A stretch of DNA of 64,000 bases. Origin: Thermococcus sp. 21S9 (lineage in GTDB: Archaea; Methanobacteriota_B; Thermococci; Thermococcales; Thermococcaceae). Every line of letters begins with the position of its first letter. Position 1 is the stretch's first letter. The notes under the pieces were generated by a model. It was given only the letters and a program-made list of their open reading frames with translations. It was not told the origin of the DNA and did not search any database. Shown piece by piece: positions 62,491 to 64,000 of the stretch. The stretch is taken from the NCBI RefSeq assembly GCF_012027635.1, contig NZ_SNUS01000001.1, positions 1,798,001 to 1,862,000 on the forward strand, in the 5' to 3' direction. The position numbers and the translations under genes are program-made.

Positions 62491-63564
62491 GTGCAGATAC
62501 TCGAAGAGAAGCCCAAGGAGGGCATAGTGAAGGTAAAGGCCGAAACGCTGGACGACCTTTGGCACCTCTATCACGTCATAGACCCCGGGGATATAGTTTA
62601 CGCGAAGACCCTTAGAAAGCAGGCCCAGAGGACGGACTCGCTGAGGGCCGAGAAGGTCGAGGTCATTCCGGTTTATCTCGGCGTTAAAGCCGAGAAGATA
62701 AACTTCCACAAGTTCGCGAACCAGGTTCGCGTTACCGGGCCGATAGTCTACGCGAGCAGGGACGACGTTCCCCTCGGCAAGTACCACACGATAACGATTG
62801 AAGAAGGAACGGTTGTAACAATCCAGAAGCCCCGCTGGAAGGAGCACCACATAGAGCGCCTTAAGGAGGCGATTGAGGCCTCGAAGAGAGCCAAGGTCAT
62901 GATTGTTGTCATCGACGAGGGAGAGGCTGACATAGCGCTCGTCCGCGAGTACGGCGTCGAGATGGTCGCGAGCATAAGGAGAAACCTCGGCGGGAAGCGC
63001 TACAACACAGACAGAGAAAGCGAGGAAAAGAAGTTCTTCCACGACTTGGCCAAGACTATGGCCGAGCTAATGGAGAGGGAGAAAATCGAGAAGGCGATTG
63101 TAGCTGGCCCGGGCTTCGTCAAGGAGGACTTCCACAAGTTTTTGAGGGAGAACTACCCCGAGCTGGCCAAGAAGGTCGTCATTGAAGACACCAGCGTAAC
63201 TGGAAGAACGGGCATCTACGAGGTTATCAAGCGCGGAACCGTTGATAGAGTTTACCACGAGAACAGGGTTGCGAAGGAAGTCCAGCTCGTTGAGAAGGTC
63301 CTTGAGAACATCGCGAGGAACACCGGGTTGGCCACCTACGGCCTCAGGGAAGTGGAGGAAGCCGTGAACTACGGGGCCGTTGAGACGCTTTTGGTTCTCG
63401 ACGAGCTTTTGAAGGGCCAGCACAGGGGGAAGGTCGAGGAACTCATGGACGCCGTGAGGTATTCGAGAGGTGAAGTGGTCATCGTCAGCTCGGAGCACGA
63501 AGGAGGAGAAAAGCTGAAGGCCCTTGGTGGCCTCGCGGCGTTGCTGAGGTTCAGGGTGAAGTAA
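62491..63564 (+). CDS. pelA: aPelota, ribosome rescue factor
   Basis: 357 residues. Pelota/Dom34: N-terminal Sm-like domain with KPKEGIVKVKAETLDDLWHL, central and C-terminal eRF1-like domains (IVVIDEGEADIAL, AGPGFVKEDFHKF, GAVETLLVLDELLKG). With aABCE1 and aEF1A it splits stalled ribosomes. The start is GTG after GGTGAG. It converges with the following gene. Confidence 0.96.
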   Translation: MQILEEKPKEGIVKVKAETLDDLWHLYHVIDPGDIVYAKTLRKQAQRTDSLRAEKVEVIPVYLGVKAEKINFHKFANQVRVTGPIVYASRDDVPLGKYHTITIEEGTVVTIQKPRWKEHHIERLKEAIEASKRAKVMIVVIDEGEADIALVREYGVEMVASIRRNLGGKRYNTDRESEEKKFFHDLAKTMAELMEREKIEKAIVAGPGFVKEDFHKFLRENYPELAKKVVIEDTSVTGRTGIYEVIKRGTVDRVYHENRVAKEVQLVEKVLENIARNTGLATYGLREVEEAVNYGAVETLLVLDELLKGQHRGKVEELMDAVRYSRGEVVIVSSEHEGGEKLKALGGLAALLRFRVK

Positions 63565-63567
63565 TAT

Positions 63568-63999
63568 TCAGTAAAGCTCCACATAGGGGTCGCCTTCGAA
63601 CTCAGGGAAGGGCCTTTCCTCGCTACCCTCCACGAGAATTCTCTCCTTTTCCTCCGTGAACTCACCGAGCTCGAAGGCCTTAATCCCATTTTTATTCAAT
63701 TCTGCAATCAGAGAATCGACGTTCTCCGGAGGCGTTATCGCTATCAGCGTTCCCGTTGAGGAGACACTCCACGGTTCCAGCCTGTAGAAATCAAGGACTT
63801 TCCTTACAAGGGGGTTCAGCTCGAGCCTCTCACCGTAAACCCTGAAGCCCACCCCCGAGTTATCTGCAATCTCGTGGAGCGCCGTTAATCCGCCTTCGGT
63901 AGCGTCATGCATCCCCCTGACGAAGGGCTCCGCTATCAGAGCATCTGGAAGAACCGTCTCGAGCCGATAGAGCGAGCGGAGTTCGGCGATTTGCCGGGG
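63568..63999 (-). CDS. AIR-synthase-related protein, partial (5' end outside window)
   Basis: 144 residues of a PurM/HypE-like AIR synthase C-terminal domain, read from the right edge: GMHDATEGGLTALHEIADNSG, then LNPLVRKVLDFYRLEPWSVSSTGTL, then a short tail ending PYVELY. The C-terminal PRIC-like cysteine of HypE is absent, so it is not a canonical hydrogenase maturation HypE. Similar proteins occur as AIR-synthase-related proteins in Thermococcales. It lies three bases from the pelota stop, convergent. Confidence 0.8.
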   Translation of the reverse strand, partial: PRQIAELRSLYRLETVLPDALIAEPFVRGMHDATEGGLTALHEIADNSGVGFRVYGERLELNPLVRKVLDFYRLEPWSVSSTGTLIAITPPENVDSLIAELNKNGIKAFELGEFTEEKERILVEGSEERPFPEFEGDPYVELY

Positions 64000-64000
64000 G

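Noticed and set aside
63568-63999. HypE hydrogenase maturation protein
   Set aside because: The domain is AIR-synthase-like but ends without the C-terminal PRIC-type cysteine; named only as AIR-synthase-related.

Overview
This 64 kb window reads as a chromosomal segment of a hyperthermophilic archaeon of the order Thermococcales, most probably Thermococcus. The evidence is the gene repertoire: archaeosine tRNA-guanine transglycosylase, TmcA/Nat10, aPelota, eL33 and eL37, LSm, Trm1, type II GAPDH, DUF1931 histone-fold protein, DUF63 and three proteins with the CGP-CTERM tail known from Thermococcaceae. It also shows GGTGG/GAGGTG ribosome-binding sites, TTTAAA/TTTATA archaeal promoters about 25-30 bases before starts or tRNA 5' ends, and very tight gene packing with many 4-base ATGA overlaps and convergent stop-codon overlaps. 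No species is assigned.

Layout. 0-6.7 kb: MscS channel, Asp/Glu racemase-like protein, TldD/TldE pair, RelBE toxin-antitoxin, MFS transporter, MazG-like protein, tRNA-Arg(UCU). 6.8-15.3 kb: a surface block with a secreted CGP-CTERM metallophosphoesterase, a DUF447 protein, a complete Fe/thiamine/phosphonate-type ABC importer (lipoprotein, fused permease, ATPase) and a second CGP-CTERM protein. 15.3-26.6 kb: TyrRS, Lrp/AsnC regulator, zinc-finger helicase, PilJ-type chemoreceptor, membrane proteins, biotin ECF transporter (EcfT, EcfA, BioY) around a shared promoter, a degenerate MobA-like protein and DUF1931. 26.6-31.9 kb: an AT-richer run of five related, unrecognised membrane proteins. 31.9-41.5 kb: S9 peptidase, TmcA, two NYN-domain paralogues, ThiB-like CGP-CTERM binding protein, amidohydrolase, AsnRS. 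41.5-43.4 kb: an AT-rich, hairpin-rich module between asnS and tRNA-Val(UAC), bracketed by inverted copies of a structured 30-33 base element. 43.5-64 kb: mostly housekeeping genes (TgtA, PiT, GT2, Lhr, RelBE, prolidase, HAD, eL33, Trm1, rubrerythrin-VIT1, VapBC, MATE, eL37-LSm, GlyRS, GAPDH, CinA-like, Pelota, and the 3' part of an AIR-synthase-like gene).

How it works together. Much of the window serves translation and RNA quality: three aminoacyl-tRNA synthetases, three tRNA-modification enzymes (TgtA, Trm1, TmcA), two tRNAs, two ribosomal proteins, LSm, Lhr and Pelota. A second theme is uptake and the cell surface: Fe/thiamine-type ABC importer, ThiB-like binding protein, biotin ECF, phosphate PiT, MFS, MATE and anchored secreted proteins. 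Three toxin-antitoxin pairs are present.

The best candidates for undescribed biology are (1) the five-gene family at 26.7-31.9 kb, which combines a signal peptide, a two-cysteine N-terminal ectodomain and a multi-pass membrane domain carrying a TG-x-EW signature; (2) the hairpin-rich module at 41.5-43.4 kb with covarying inverted end elements; and (3) the tandem NYN pair in which one copy has lost most of its acidic active-site residues.
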